The notes under the pieces are model-generated. The model was not told the DNA's origin. It did no database searches and saw only the letters and a list, made by a program, of their open reading frames with translations. Of a DNA stretch of 36,458 nucleotides, positions 7,066-13,473 are shown piece by piece (the stretch's first letter is position 1; every line of letters begins with the position of its first letter). Where the stretch lies: positions 1 through 36,458 of IMG/VR virus record IMGVR_UViG_3300031455_000102. One strand, given 5' to 3'. This DNA is from a virus. Both the position numbers and the translations under genes were made by a program.

Positions 7066-7416
7066 ATGGTGGAACTGGAATCGTGCAGGAAGCTGGTGGA
7101 GTGCGGGATCATCCGCCAGCCGGTCCCGGACAGCGCAATTTGCGAGGTCGGCGGCCACGCCGGGCTGAAACCCGCGACCGCGCAGCGTGCGCTGGAAACG
7201 GCCGCCCGCATCATCATCGAGGCTGGCCGGGATGGCAGCCCTTTCGGCCCCGCCGACGAGGCGGAGGTCGTCCTCGCCGTCGAGAAGGCTGTGCCGTCCT
7301 CCCGAAGGCTGGCGCCGGTCACGCTGCGGCGGGTGCGGGCCATCGTGAAAGCGATGGTCATCCACCTCGCCGAGGAGATCGAGTGGCGCTCCAGGATGCG
7401 GAGGGCCGCGGCGTGA
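7066..7416 (+). CDS. Hypothetical protein, first gene of early-type operon
   Basis: A 116-aa protein with a clear Shine-Dalgarno (GGGAGGA) before the ATG. It is helical: a possible HTH-like segment around 30-55 (GLKPATAQRALETAARIIIEAG) and a C-terminal amphipathic helix (VTLRRVRAIVKAMVIHLAEEIEWRSRMRR). I do not recognise the family. Its stop overlaps the next gene's GTG (GTGA). It heads a tightly packed series of overlapping genes that ends with the phage cytosine methyltransferase, so all are likely one transcript started in the 6868-7065 region. Confidence 0.7.
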   Translation: MVELESCRKLVECGIIRQPVPDSAICEVGGHAGLKPATAQRALETAARIIIEAGRDGSPFGPADEAEVVLAVEKAVPSSRRLAPVTLRRVRAIVKAMVIHLAEEIEWRSRMRRAAA

Positions 7417-7637
7417 CGTGGGTCAGGTACCAGATCAGCGACCGGGGCCTGCTCGAGTTCAGGGCCCCGGCGTTCGTCACCGAGTGCCCCGAGGGGAGCG
7501 TCCTGAAGGGATCGCCGGAGGGCGAAGCCGCCCTTGCGGAGGCCATGGCGGAACAGATCCGCGTGTTTGGACGGGATCGCCGCACGCGGGCCAAGCGTCG
7601 CAAGCTCATGCGGACGGGGCGCGTTTCCCATGGGTAG
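7413..7637 (+). CDS. Small hypothetical protein, 74 aa, GTG start
   Basis: A short gene starting with GTG inside a 4-bp GTGA overlap with the upstream stop codon, giving VTWVRYQISDRGLLEFRAPAF. A beta-rich N-terminal half is followed by an Ala/Glu helix and a very basic tail (RDRRTRAKRRKLMR), which could bind nucleic acid. The tight packing on both sides (8-bp overlap with the following ATG) is the main argument that it is real. No family is recognised. Confidence 0.6.
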   Translation: MTWVRYQISDRGLLEFRAPAFVTECPEGSVLKGSPEGEAALAEAMAEQIRVFGRDRRTRAKRRKLMRTGRVSHG

Positions 7638-7905
7638 GCTGGTCACTCCCGAGGCGGACCTGCGCCGCAGGAAGAAGGACTGGGGCCGCGCGAGGAAGCG
7701 CTGCCCCCTGTCGGCGGCGGAAGTCGCGCAACTCGTCGGCCGGTCCGAGGACACGGTCCGCAAGTACAACGCCCGAGGCGGACTGACGCCGCCGTGGGAG
7801 GTGATCCGCGCCGTGGAGGAATGGAACCTCAGGCAGGCGATCGACATCTTCGGCGAGGCGTTCGGCGAGGATGCCATCACCTTGGTCACGGGGGCGGCGG
7901 CATGA
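7630..7905 (+). CDS. Small HTH protein, 91 aa
   Basis: A 91-aa basic protein with a helix-turn-helix-like core, LSAAEVAQLVGRSEDTVRKYNARGGLTPPWEVIRAVEEW (about 26-63), similar to short phage regulators and excisionase-like proteins. It starts at an ATG overlapping the previous gene by 8 bp and ends in an ATGA overlap with the methyltransferase gene. A role in regulating the operon or in DNA binding is inferred from the HTH only. Confidence 0.65.
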   Translation: MGRLVTPEADLRRRKKDWGRARKRCPLSAAEVAQLVGRSEDTVRKYNARGGLTPPWEVIRAVEEWNLRQAIDIFGEAFGEDAITLVTGAAA

Positions 7906-9143
7906 GGGTGCTGTCCACTTTCAGCGGCATCAGCGCCGCCAGCGTCGCGTGGAAGCCGCTGGGTTTCGAGTTCGTGGGCTATTGCGAACCCGAACCGCTG
8001 CCGTGCCACGTGCTCAACGCGCGGCTCGGCGCGACGGCGCCGATCTACCTGCCGGACGGCTTCCGGCGTTCGAACTACAAGCACCTGAACGGCGGGAGCA
8101 TCCCGAACTTCGGGGACATCGAGCAGATCAGCGACCGCGACCTTCGCGCGCTGGGTCCCGTGGATGTCCTCGAGGGCGGCAGCCCCTGCCAGGACTTCTC
8201 GGTCGCGGGGCTGCGCATGGGGCTGAAGGGCGAACGGGGCAACCTGACGCTCGAGTTCCTGCGACTCGCGATGCGGATGAAGAAGATCAACAACCTGAAA
8301 TACGTGGTCTGGGAGAACGTGGATGGGGTCAGGTCCGACGAAACGAACGCCTTCGGGAAGCTCCTTTCAGCGCTGGTCGGAGGACCCGAGCGTGGTGTGG
8401 TCGCTTCAGGAAGGGGATGGAGCCGGGGATGGACCAGTGCAGGTCACGCTGCTGGACCGGACGGAGAGGTGGCGTGGCGGATCATGGACGCACAGGGCTG
8501 GGGAGTTCCCCAGCGTCGCCGTCGCGTCTTTGTTGTCGGACGTCTTGGAGCCGGACCCGTCTGCCCTGGAGAAGTACTTTTTGACCCGCGAGGCGAAGGA
8601 TGGGGTGCTGAACCGGGCGGCGAAGCGTGCCGAGACACGTGGGAAGGGCCTGCCGGAGATGCTGGAGGCGGCGCTGCGGGCGGACTAGGTCCCATCGCCT
8701 TCATGGCCGGTCAGGGAGCGAAGGCCGGGTCGGTGGCCGCATCGGTCGACTTCTCGCCGACGCTCCGGTCCGCCGAAAGCGGATCGAACCGGACCCCCTG
8801 CGTGGCCTACTTCGATCGCCAAGGCGTGGACCGCTACGGGGATGCGGAAACCCAGGCATCGACGCTTCGGGCTTGCGAGAGCGCGGCCTACGAGACCGAC
8901 CTCGTGGTCTATCCCGACGCACTGAAACCCGTCGTGCGCCGCCTGACGCCGCTGGAATGCGAGAGGTTGCAGGGCTTCCCCGACCTGTGGAGCGAGGTCG
9001 GCTACAAAGGGAAAAACCGTCCGCCGGACGCGCCCCGCTACCGGGCGCTCGGGAACAGCATGGCCGTCCCCTGCATGGCGCATATCGGGCGTGGACTGTT
9101 GCGGGAAGACGCGGCGGCGCGGAAGGCGGCGCTGGCCGCCTAG
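7902..9143 (+). CDS. dcm: Phage-type DNA (cytosine-5-)-methyltransferase
   Basis: A 413-aa C5-cytosine methyltransferase of the orphan phage type, distinct from the one at 2469-3638. Motif I is FSGISAASVAW (7-17), with a Ser/Ala variant of the usual glycine-rich loop. Motif IV is GGSPCQDFS with catalytic Cys 96, motif VI WENVDG (137-142), motif VIII DAQGWGVPQRRRRVFVVG, motif IX LTPLECERLQGFPDLW and motif X YRALGNSMAVP. No restriction enzyme gene accompanies it, so self-protection or anti-restriction is the likely role. A separate +1-frame ORF (8323-8688) lies wholly inside it. It is the last gene of the + strand operon; its stop is 13 bp from the stop of the convergent spanin gene. Confidence 0.93.
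   Translation: MRVLSTFSGISAASVAWKPLGFEFVGYCEPEPLPCHVLNARLGATAPIYLPDGFRRSNYKHLNGGSIPNFGDIEQISDRDLRALGPVDVLEGGSPCQDFSVAGLRMGLKGERGNLTLEFLRLAMRMKKINNLKYVVWENVDGVRSDETNAFGKLLSALVGGPERGVVASGRGWSRGWTSAGHAAGPDGEVAWRIMDAQGWGVPQRRRRVFVVGRLGAGPVCPGEVLFDPRGEGWGAEPGGEACRDTWEGPAGDAGGGAAGGLGPIAFMAGQGAKAGSVAASVDFSPTLRSAESGSNRTPCVAYFDRQGVDRYGDAETQASTLRACESAAYETDLVVYPDALKPVVRRLTPLECERLQGFPDLWSEVGYKGKNRPPDAPRYRALGNSMAVPCMAHIGRGLLREDAAARKAALAA
8323..8688 (+). CDS. Overlapping ORF inside the methyltransferase gene (+1 frame)
   Basis: A 121-aa ORF read in the +1 frame within the methyltransferase gene. Its C-terminal half contains EFPSVAVASLLSDVLEP, then KYFLTREAKDGVLNRAAKR and a closing RGKGLPEMLEAALRAD. From memory, small phage proteins share the pattern (S)LS.ILE....KY.LS..A..GILRRA..RGK.LP..L..AL, often next to or overlapping Dcm-type genes, so this may be a true dual-coded gene. 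The methyltransferase frame is also clearly real here, since it carries motif VIII. The ATG at 8323 has GGGAG about 10 bases upstream, so it could be translated, but no expression evidence exists in the sequence. Function unknown. Confidence 0.55.
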   Translation: MGSGPTKRTPSGSSFQRWSEDPSVVWSLQEGDGAGDGPVQVTLLDRTERWRGGSWTHRAGEFPSVAVASLLSDVLEPDPSALEKYFLTREAKDGVLNRAAKRAETRGKGLPEMLEAALRAD

Positions 9144-9156
9144 AAAAAGAAAGCGC

Positions 9157-9357
9157 TCACGGGTTCCACCCGCAGGCGGACTGGCCGTAGCGGTTGTGCG
9201 CGACGATCTGGGTCGCCAGCGAATTCGAGAGCACCGGCACGTCGGCCACGGCTGGCCGGATCGGCCTGAAGCCGTCGCAGCCGCCGCTACTCGTGGCGCA
9301 CCCAGCGAGCAAGCTCGTCGCGAACGCGAGGGTCAGGAGTCGCGGCCACTTCGTCAT
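9157..9357 (-). CDS. Rz1-like outer-membrane spanin lipoprotein
   Basis: A 66-aa lipoprotein. The signal peptide MTKWPRLLTLAFATSLLAGC has a lipobox LLAGC with the acylated Cys at residue 20, followed by TSSGGCDGFRPIRPAV. Small size, lipobox and partial out-of-frame overlap with the upstream Rz-like gene (9287-9357 shared) are the classic o-spanin arrangement. With the Rz-like protein it would fuse inner and outer membranes at the last step of lysis. It is the last gene of the late - strand series and converges on the methyltransferase gene with only 13 bp between the stop codons. Confidence 0.8.
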   Translation of the reverse strand: MTKWPRLLTLAFATSLLAGCATSSGGCDGFRPIRPAVADVPVLSNSLATQIVAHNRYGQSACGWNP

Positions 9358-9535
9358 CGATGCGGTTCCTTTCGCGCAGGTTCTCCAGGTCCTGCTCCTG
9401 CTGTTTCGCGCGCTCGGCATCCCGTCCCGCGTCATGGACGCGCCACAGGAAGGCGAGGATCACCGCCGCGACACCGACCCATTTGGCGACGGCGCGGCCG
9501 GTGGACGTCCAGAGCCATGCGAGGAAGGCGCTCAT
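9287..9535 (-). CDS. Rz-like inner-membrane spanin
   Basis: An 82-aa protein with one N-terminal membrane segment (AVAKWVGVAAVILAFLW, about 15-31) and then a charged helical region (RDAERAKQQEQDLENLRERNRIDDEVAA) that would extend into the periplasm. Size, topology, position after the holin and overlap with the lipoprotein gene in another frame match an i-spanin. The ATG at 9535 overlaps the stop of the holin gene (ATGA), so I prefer it over the longer open frame. The C-terminal VRDELARWVRHE is a typical Rz-like ending. Confidence 0.8.
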   Translation of the reverse strand: MSAFLAWLWTSTGRAVAKWVGVAAVILAFLWRVHDAGRDAERAKQQEQDLENLRERNRIDDEVAATPDPRVRDELARWVRHE

Positions 9536-9720
9536 TCTTCGCCGCCCCCGGTCTTGCGGCGCTGGCGCTTGTTGTGGACGGACCACAGCACAGACGCGAT
9601 GGTGACCACGGCGCCTGCGATGGTCGCCACGTCGTCGACGCTGAAGTCGGACGTGCCGAGGACGCTGACCCCGATTGCGGTAAGGGCGTGCCGGGCCAGC
9701 CCGGCGATGATCTCAGCCAT
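9532..9720 (-). CDS. Pam3-gp28-type phage holin
   Basis: A 62-aa membrane protein resembling the Pam3-gp28 putative holin family. It opens MAEIIAGLARHALTAIGVSVLG, the family's RHALTA start, then VDDVATIAGAVVTIASVLWSVHNKRQRRK, a second membrane helix ending in a basic tail. Two membrane segments and about 60 residues are usual. It sits between the endolysin and the spanins, with an 8-bp overlap to the endolysin and a 4-bp ATGA overlap to the Rz-like gene, so the lysis genes are translated as one unit. Its role would be to open the inner membrane at the time of lysis. Confidence 0.8.
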   Translation of the reverse strand: MAEIIAGLARHALTAIGVSVLGTSDFSVDDVATIAGAVVTIASVLWSVHNKRQRRKTGGGEE

Positions 9721-10519
9721 TTGCGACCTCCTGCGCGACGTTGGCGTAAGCCCGGGCGCGCTCACGGTTGACCCGGGACTTGTGGATGAGGACGACGGCC
9801 AGGACGACGAGCGCCACGGCCGCGCCGGCGGCGATCCACGGCATGACGGAATCCAACGTCGAGATGTCGAACTGCGAGGCCGAGCCCGCGCTGCCCGCTC
9901 CGGACGCCACCGCCGTGCCTTCCTGTGCGTGGGCCTTGCCCTCGGCCTTCGAGGACTCCGCCTTGAGTTCGCTGGGGACCGAAGCTTTCGGAAGATCCTT
10001 TGCCAGCGCCATCGAGACGGCCTTGGCCTCGGTCCCGGTGACCCGGCGCAGCCAGCCTTTCCCAAAGGTGGACCAGTGCGACAGGGCCTTCAGGAAGCCC
10101 AGCCGGTGCGCGCACATCGAGACGATGACCTTGCGCTGGTCGGAGGCGTTGGCGGCTCCGACGGTCTTCGGCCCGGCCACGCCGTCCTGCGAGACGCCCA
10201 ACGCCTTCTGGAGCCATTTGACCCCTCGGGACGGTCCCGAGTTCACCCCGCCGTCGAAGGTGGCGAGGTCGATGCCCGCCGGAAGCGCGTCGCCGCTGAC
10301 CTTGTTCCAGTAGTCGCGGCGGTAGATTTCCTGCAGCTCGGGATCGGTGATGTTGCGGACGCTGCGCAGCGGCAGGCCCTTCGACCTGCGGTAGGCGTCG
10401 TAGGTGCGCTGGATCACGCCCTTCATGGTGGCCCCGCCGGGGTCCTTGGGGTGGTTGGCCCATCCCCCTTCATGCTCGAGCACGATGGCCAGACAGGCCG
10501 CGTAGTTGCCAGCCGCCAT
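9713..10519 (-). CDS. GH108-family endolysin (N-acetylmuramidase) with C-terminal membrane anchor
   Basis: A 268-aa endolysin. The glycosyl hydrolase 108 domain occupies about 6-95, with the EGGW motif at 17-20 (catalytic Glu 17), followed by the peptidoglycan-binding region GVNSGPSRGVKWLQKALGVSQDG to about 165. After a Lys/Ala/Gly-rich linker (175-215) comes a hydrophobic helix at about 227-246 (PWIAAGAAVALVVLAVVLI) and a basic tail. The C-terminal membrane helix is uncommon among classical soluble endolysins and suggests the enzyme is held at the inner membrane until lysis. The octamer AAGGATTC occurs upstream (10540-10547, - strand). Start ATG at 10519; the Shine-Dalgarno is only moderate (GGGAGCGGCCC). 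Confidence 0.88.
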   Translation of the reverse strand: MAAGNYAACLAIVLEHEGGWANHPKDPGGATMKGVIQRTYDAYRRSKGLPLRSVRNITDPELQEIYRRDYWNKVSGDALPAGIDLATFDGGVNSGPSRGVKWLQKALGVSQDGVAGPKTVGAANASDQRKVIVSMCAHRLGFLKALSHWSTFGKGWLRRVTGTEAKAVSMALAKDLPKASVPSELKAESSKAEGKAHAQEGTAVASGAGSAGSASQFDISTLDSVMPWIAAGAAVALVVLAVVLIHKSRVNRERARAYANVAQEVANG

Positions 10520-10539
10520 GGGCCGCTCCCGGGTTCGGT

Positions 10540-10547
10540 GAATCCTT
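10540..10547 (-). repeat. AAGGATTC octamer copy upstream of the endolysin
   Basis: One of ten copies of AAGGATTC that I find in the window: + strand at 2533, 3677, 12345, 24504, 31391, 33764 and 33796; - strand at 3856, 10540 and 32949. Seven of the ten lie outside or between genes. The octamer contains GATTC, a GANTC site. Confidence 0.6.
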
Positions 10548-10555
10548 GAGCGAGA

Positions 10556-10584
10556 AGCGTCAGGCGCCGGCTGGAGAGGGACAA
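10556..10584. repeat. 29-bp imperfect direct repeat, copy 1
   Basis: Matches 13439-13467 in 26 of 29 positions, in the same orientation. This copy overlaps the last codons and the stop of the phosphoesterase gene. The core GCGCCGGCTGG is identical in both copies, followed after one variable base by GAGGGACAA. The two copies bracket 2.85 kb holding three genes that are not standard structural genes. Confidence 0.8.
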
Positions 10585-12200
10585 GGATCCGGCAGGTCGG
10601 CGGTGGCGCGGTGGCGTCCGTCCGAGGCCATCAGGACGAGCGCGCGGTGCCCGCCGTGGTACTGGACGACGTGGGCGTGCGCGTCGGTCGTCCAGCCGTC
10701 GTTGTAGCCCTGGTAGATTTCACCCGTCGTCCCCGCCACGTAGACGCCCTCGCAGGCCCATGGCGTGTGCGGGTGGTCGAGCGTGATCCTGCCGCCGTGC
10801 TTCCGGAACTGCGCCGGCGAACCGGGGCTGCCCTTGATCCCCTTGTCGGAATGGACGCCTAGCTCCACCCCGTCGATGACGCAGGAGCGGTCCCGGTAGC
10901 GGAACTCGACATCGTCGGCGAGGCCAGCCTCCCGCAGCGCGTGCTCGACGATGCGGGTCTCCCGCCACGCGCCGCGCGTCTCCCTGATGCGGGAGTGCAT
11001 GACGGCGTTGAGGCGGTGATAGTAGTAGGCGTTCTCGGGGTCGGAACGACCCTTCGAGTCCTTCAGCCACTTCACCAGCTTGCGCTCGTGATTGCCTTCC
11101 TTGAGGTGGACGCGGGTCCAGTCCCGCCTGCACATGTTGACGAACCCGGCCGCGGCGGCGATCTCGGCCTCGATGTTGCCGCGTCCGGCGTGGAAGGACT
11201 GCGCCATCCGGACCGGGTCGGAGATGACGTGAGTGTTGCGGTCCCCGAAATGCACGAGGTCCGAGAAGAACTGGTCCTCCGGCTGGAGCGTGTCCAGCAG
11301 GCTGTCGCCGCCGACGACGGCGTGCGCGGCCCGGTCGTAGCCGAAGCTGGCGATGCCGATGGCGCGCTGCATGATGGCGTGGTGCGCATCACCCCAGGTC
11401 ACCGCGCGGACGCGGCGGCCCCCGTGGACACGTCCGTCGGCGACGAACTCGTCGAGACACTGAAAGCTGCCGTCCCCGTAGGCGCTGATCTGGTGGAAGA
11501 AGCACTCGCCGTCGGCGTCGACCTCGATGAGCAGCGCGCCGAGCGCGTGGTGCTGGAGCGCCTTCACCGAGGCATCCACGGCGGGAAACGTCACCGCCCC
11601 GGTGGACACGGCGTAGCGCGGCGGCGCGTCCAGCATTCGGGGGATCGACTGCAGGGCGAAGCGTGGATGCGCCACGACGACGTGCTGGCCGCGGTTGGCG
11701 GAGACGTGGTCCTTCAGCGGCTCGACGGCATCGGCGTTGCCGCCGTGGCCGACGAACAGGAGGCTGTCGTTGAGCCTCACCCGGTCGGGGCAGAAATAGG
11801 GCCGCAGTTCCCCGGGGCACTGGCGGGCGTGCTTGGGGTCGCCGCCGACGAAGAACTCGGCGCGCTTGTGGGCGGCGAAGGCCCACAGGTTGTCGAGGAA
11901 GGGGACCGGCAGCGGTCCCCAGCCAGCCATGCCGACCACGAACCTCTGGACCGTTCCCTTCGGCACGGAGGCGTCCAGTTCCCGCACGTGCGCCCACGCG
12001 GGGGACGAGACAGGGCTGGAACCGGACAACGCCGCGGTCACCGCCTCCTTCTTCAGCGTACCGACTATCCCCTTCGAGATGGACAGCCGCCTCGCGATCG
12101 TCCTCTCGGGAAGGCCCCGTGCGGCCAGCGTCCCGACGCGCTCGACGAGATAGCCGCGCTCCGCGTCCTCGAAGCGCCTGCCCCTTTTCCCCGCCATCAT
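10560..12200 (-). CDS. Calcineurin/Mre11-type metallophosphoesterase with N-terminal HTH
   Basis: A protein of about 546 aa. The N-terminus (RFEDAERGYLVERVGTL..IARRLSISKGIVGTLKKE) looks like a helix-turn-helix. The C-terminal two thirds has the metallophosphoesterase motif series in the right order: D-x-H in TWGDAHHA (Asp 271), GDSLLD (298-303), GNHE (369-372), a lone His in LGVHSDKG (about 450) and HxH in LDHPHTP (about 476-478). The fold covers Mre11-type nucleases and phosphatases. In size and layout it recalls the phage T5 pre-early DNase A1, but that is from memory. The start is one of three close ATGs (12227, 12200, 12197); AGGGGG favours 12200 or 12197. It is not a standard structural or lysis gene and sits in the cargo segment. 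Confidence 0.75.
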   Translation of the reverse strand: MMAGKRGRRFEDAERGYLVERVGTLAARGLPERTIARRLSISKGIVGTLKKEAVTAALSGSSPVSSPAWAHVRELDASVPKGTVQRFVVGMAGWGPLPVPFLDNLWAFAAHKRAEFFVGGDPKHARQCPGELRPYFCPDRVRLNDSLLFVGHGGNADAVEPLKDHVSANRGQHVVVAHPRFALQSIPRMLDAPPRYAVSTGAVTFPAVDASVKALQHHALGALLIEVDADGECFFHQISAYGDGSFQCLDEFVADGRVHGGRRVRAVTWGDAHHAIMQRAIGIASFGYDRAAHAVVGGDSLLDTLQPEDQFFSDLVHFGDRNTHVISDPVRMAQSFHAGRGNIEAEIAAAAGFVNMCRRDWTRVHLKEGNHERKLVKWLKDSKGRSDPENAYYYHRLNAVMHSRIRETRGAWRETRIVEHALREAGLADDVEFRYRDRSCVIDGVELGVHSDKGIKGSPGSPAQFRKHGGRITLDHPHTPWACEGVYVAGTTGEIYQGYNDGWTTDAHAHVVQYHGGHRALVLMASDGRHRATADLPDPCPSPAGA

Positions 12201-12227
12201 GCCCCCTGCAGTCACGTTTCCCAGCAT

Positions 12228-12408
12228 TTCCGGCCTGATCGTGCGGGGCTCGGGGGTCAGGAATCAAATCGCCTGGACAAGCGTGTTGACGCCGCCTGCG
12301 GATGTCTGCGGTGCCTCGAATCCTGCCGGCGGAATCCGCGTCGCAAGGATTCAGGAAATCCGCGGTCCCGTGCTATTCCGGTCCCCGCAGCGGCAGGAGG
12401 CTCGGGAC
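12228..12408. promoter_or_regulatory. Divergent promoter region with four GANTC sites
   Basis: This region of about 180 bp lies between the phosphoesterase gene and the DUF2971 gene, which point away from each other. Four GANTC sites fall within 92 bp: 12261-12265, 12318-12322, 12332-12336 and 12348-12352, the last inside an AAGGATTC octamer. At this base composition I would expect about 0.3 in 92 bp (rough estimate). Confidence 0.5.
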
Positions 12409-13128
12409 ATGGCGACGCGGACGAAGAAGGGGAAGGAACAGCTGATCTGGAGGTACACGTCGATCCCGGGAGTGATCGACACGCTGCGGAGACGCCAGCT
12501 TTCCCTGCTCGACCCGCAGGCCTGGGACGACCGCAACGACCGCCATTTCATGCTGCTCTACAAGGAGCGCCGGAAGGCGAACAGCATGTACGCGATGTGC
12601 GCAGCCATGTGTCCCGAGACCTACCACCACTGGCGGGTCTTCACGGGCATAGGGAGCGGCGGGGCCTGCATTGTCCTGCACCGCGAGCCGCTGGAGGACC
12701 GCCTCCGCAACGTCGGCCTCCCCAACGGCGACCGCGTGCGCTGCGGCGAGGTCGAATATCTTTCGTTGAAGGGGACGCAGGACCTCGACCCGACGGACAT
12801 GAACCGGCTCCCGTTCCTGAAGCGTGTCGGGTTCCAGGACGAGGACGAGTACCGGATCGTCGTGGAGTCCTCGGAGGACCAGCGCGGGGCCTACCCGGTC
12901 GACTGCCCGATCGCGTGGATCGACCGCATCTACCTGAACCCCTGGCTGCCGACATCCGTCGCGGACAGCGTCATCGACACCCTTCTCGACCTCGATGGCT
13001 GCGGCAAGCTGGACATCAGGCACTCGCGCCTGATCGACAGTTCGACGTGGAAGAAGGCCGGCGACCGGGTCGCGGGCAAGGATGCCGAGGGGAAGCGAAG
13101 CTCAACGAGGCGCGGGACGCGGCGCTAG
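12409..13128 (+). CDS. DUF2971 family protein
   Basis: A 239-aa protein of the DUF2971 type: an opening WRYTSIPGVIDTLRRRQLSLLDPQAWDDRNDRHF (the family's 'relics of a window of loading' of small N-terminal motifs Y-S/T...L...l..s.p..fND is recognisable), then HHWRVFTGIGSGGACIVLHR, a Y-x-S strand (EVEYLS), and IVVESSEDQ. The ATG at 12409 has AGGAGG 9 bases upstream. Function is unproven; DUF2971 genes are frequent cargo in phages and genomic islands. It is the only + strand gene within the late - strand series, and its stop codon overlaps the stop of the opposing gene at the shared CTAG (13125-13128). The C-terminal 20 residues are basic. Confidence 0.75.
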   Translation: MATRTKKGKEQLIWRYTSIPGVIDTLRRRQLSLLDPQAWDDRNDRHFMLLYKERRKANSMYAMCAAMCPETYHHWRVFTGIGSGGACIVLHREPLEDRLRNVGLPNGDRVRCGEVEYLSLKGTQDLDPTDMNRLPFLKRVGFQDEDEYRIVVESSEDQRGAYPVDCPIAWIDRIYLNPWLPTSVADSVIDTLLDLDGCGKLDIRHSRLIDSSTWKKAGDRVAGKDAEGKRSSTRRGTRR

Positions 13129-13391
13129 AGGCCGAGGTACCTGTGGACTGCGGCGTAGGCCACCGGCGACAGGAGCGTCAGGAGGGCGAGCCCACCCGCC
13201 ACGAAACGGCCGTTGCCGAAGCTGCGCTGTTCGAGGTCGTCCAGGCGTCCGTCATGTTCGTCGATCTTCTTCTTCATCGACTGCTGCTCGATGATGAAGA
13301 TGTCGAGCTTGGAGTCGATGCTGGACACCTTCTTGCCCGTCGAGATGATCTCCTGGACGAGCACGGTGTTGGAGATCGGGGTGTCGGTCAT
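13125..13391 (-). CDS. Coiled-coil protein with C-terminal membrane helix
   Basis: An 88-aa protein. Residues 10-55 form a coiled coil (VQEIISTGKKVSSIDSKLDIFIIEQQSMKKKIDEHDGRLDDLEQ), followed by one membrane helix at about 63-80 (FVAGGLALLTLLSPVAYAAV) and a short tail. This layout is that of XhlA-type hemolysin or holin accessory proteins and of other small phage membrane proteins. The ATG at 13391 is the first good start; the open frame upstream reads through the 29-bp repeat and is not convincing. It lies between the receptor-region tail gene and the DUF2971 gene. A lysis-accessory role is an inference. Confidence 0.65.
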   Translation of the reverse strand: MTDTPISNTVLVQEIISTGKKVSSIDSKLDIFIIEQQSMKKKIDEHDGRLDDLEQRSFGNGRFVAGGLALLTLLSPVAYAAVHRYLGL

Positions 13392-13438
13392 TCGTCGGGC
13401 TTTCGGGAAGTGATGTTCAGGCGTTTGACGTGTCAGAC

Positions 13439-13467
13439 AGCGTCCCGCGCCGGCTGGCGAGGGACAA
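13439..13467. repeat. 29-bp imperfect direct repeat, copy 2
   Basis: Second copy of the repeat at 10556-10584 (3 mismatches, same orientation), here in the 82-bp gap just after the stop of the tail-region gene at 13474. See copy 1. Confidence 0.8.
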
Positions 13468-13473
13468 TTCCGC

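Noticed and set aside
12290-12400. TTGACG at 12286 as a -35 box for the DUF2971 gene
   Set aside because: No acceptable -10 box lies 16-18 bp downstream.
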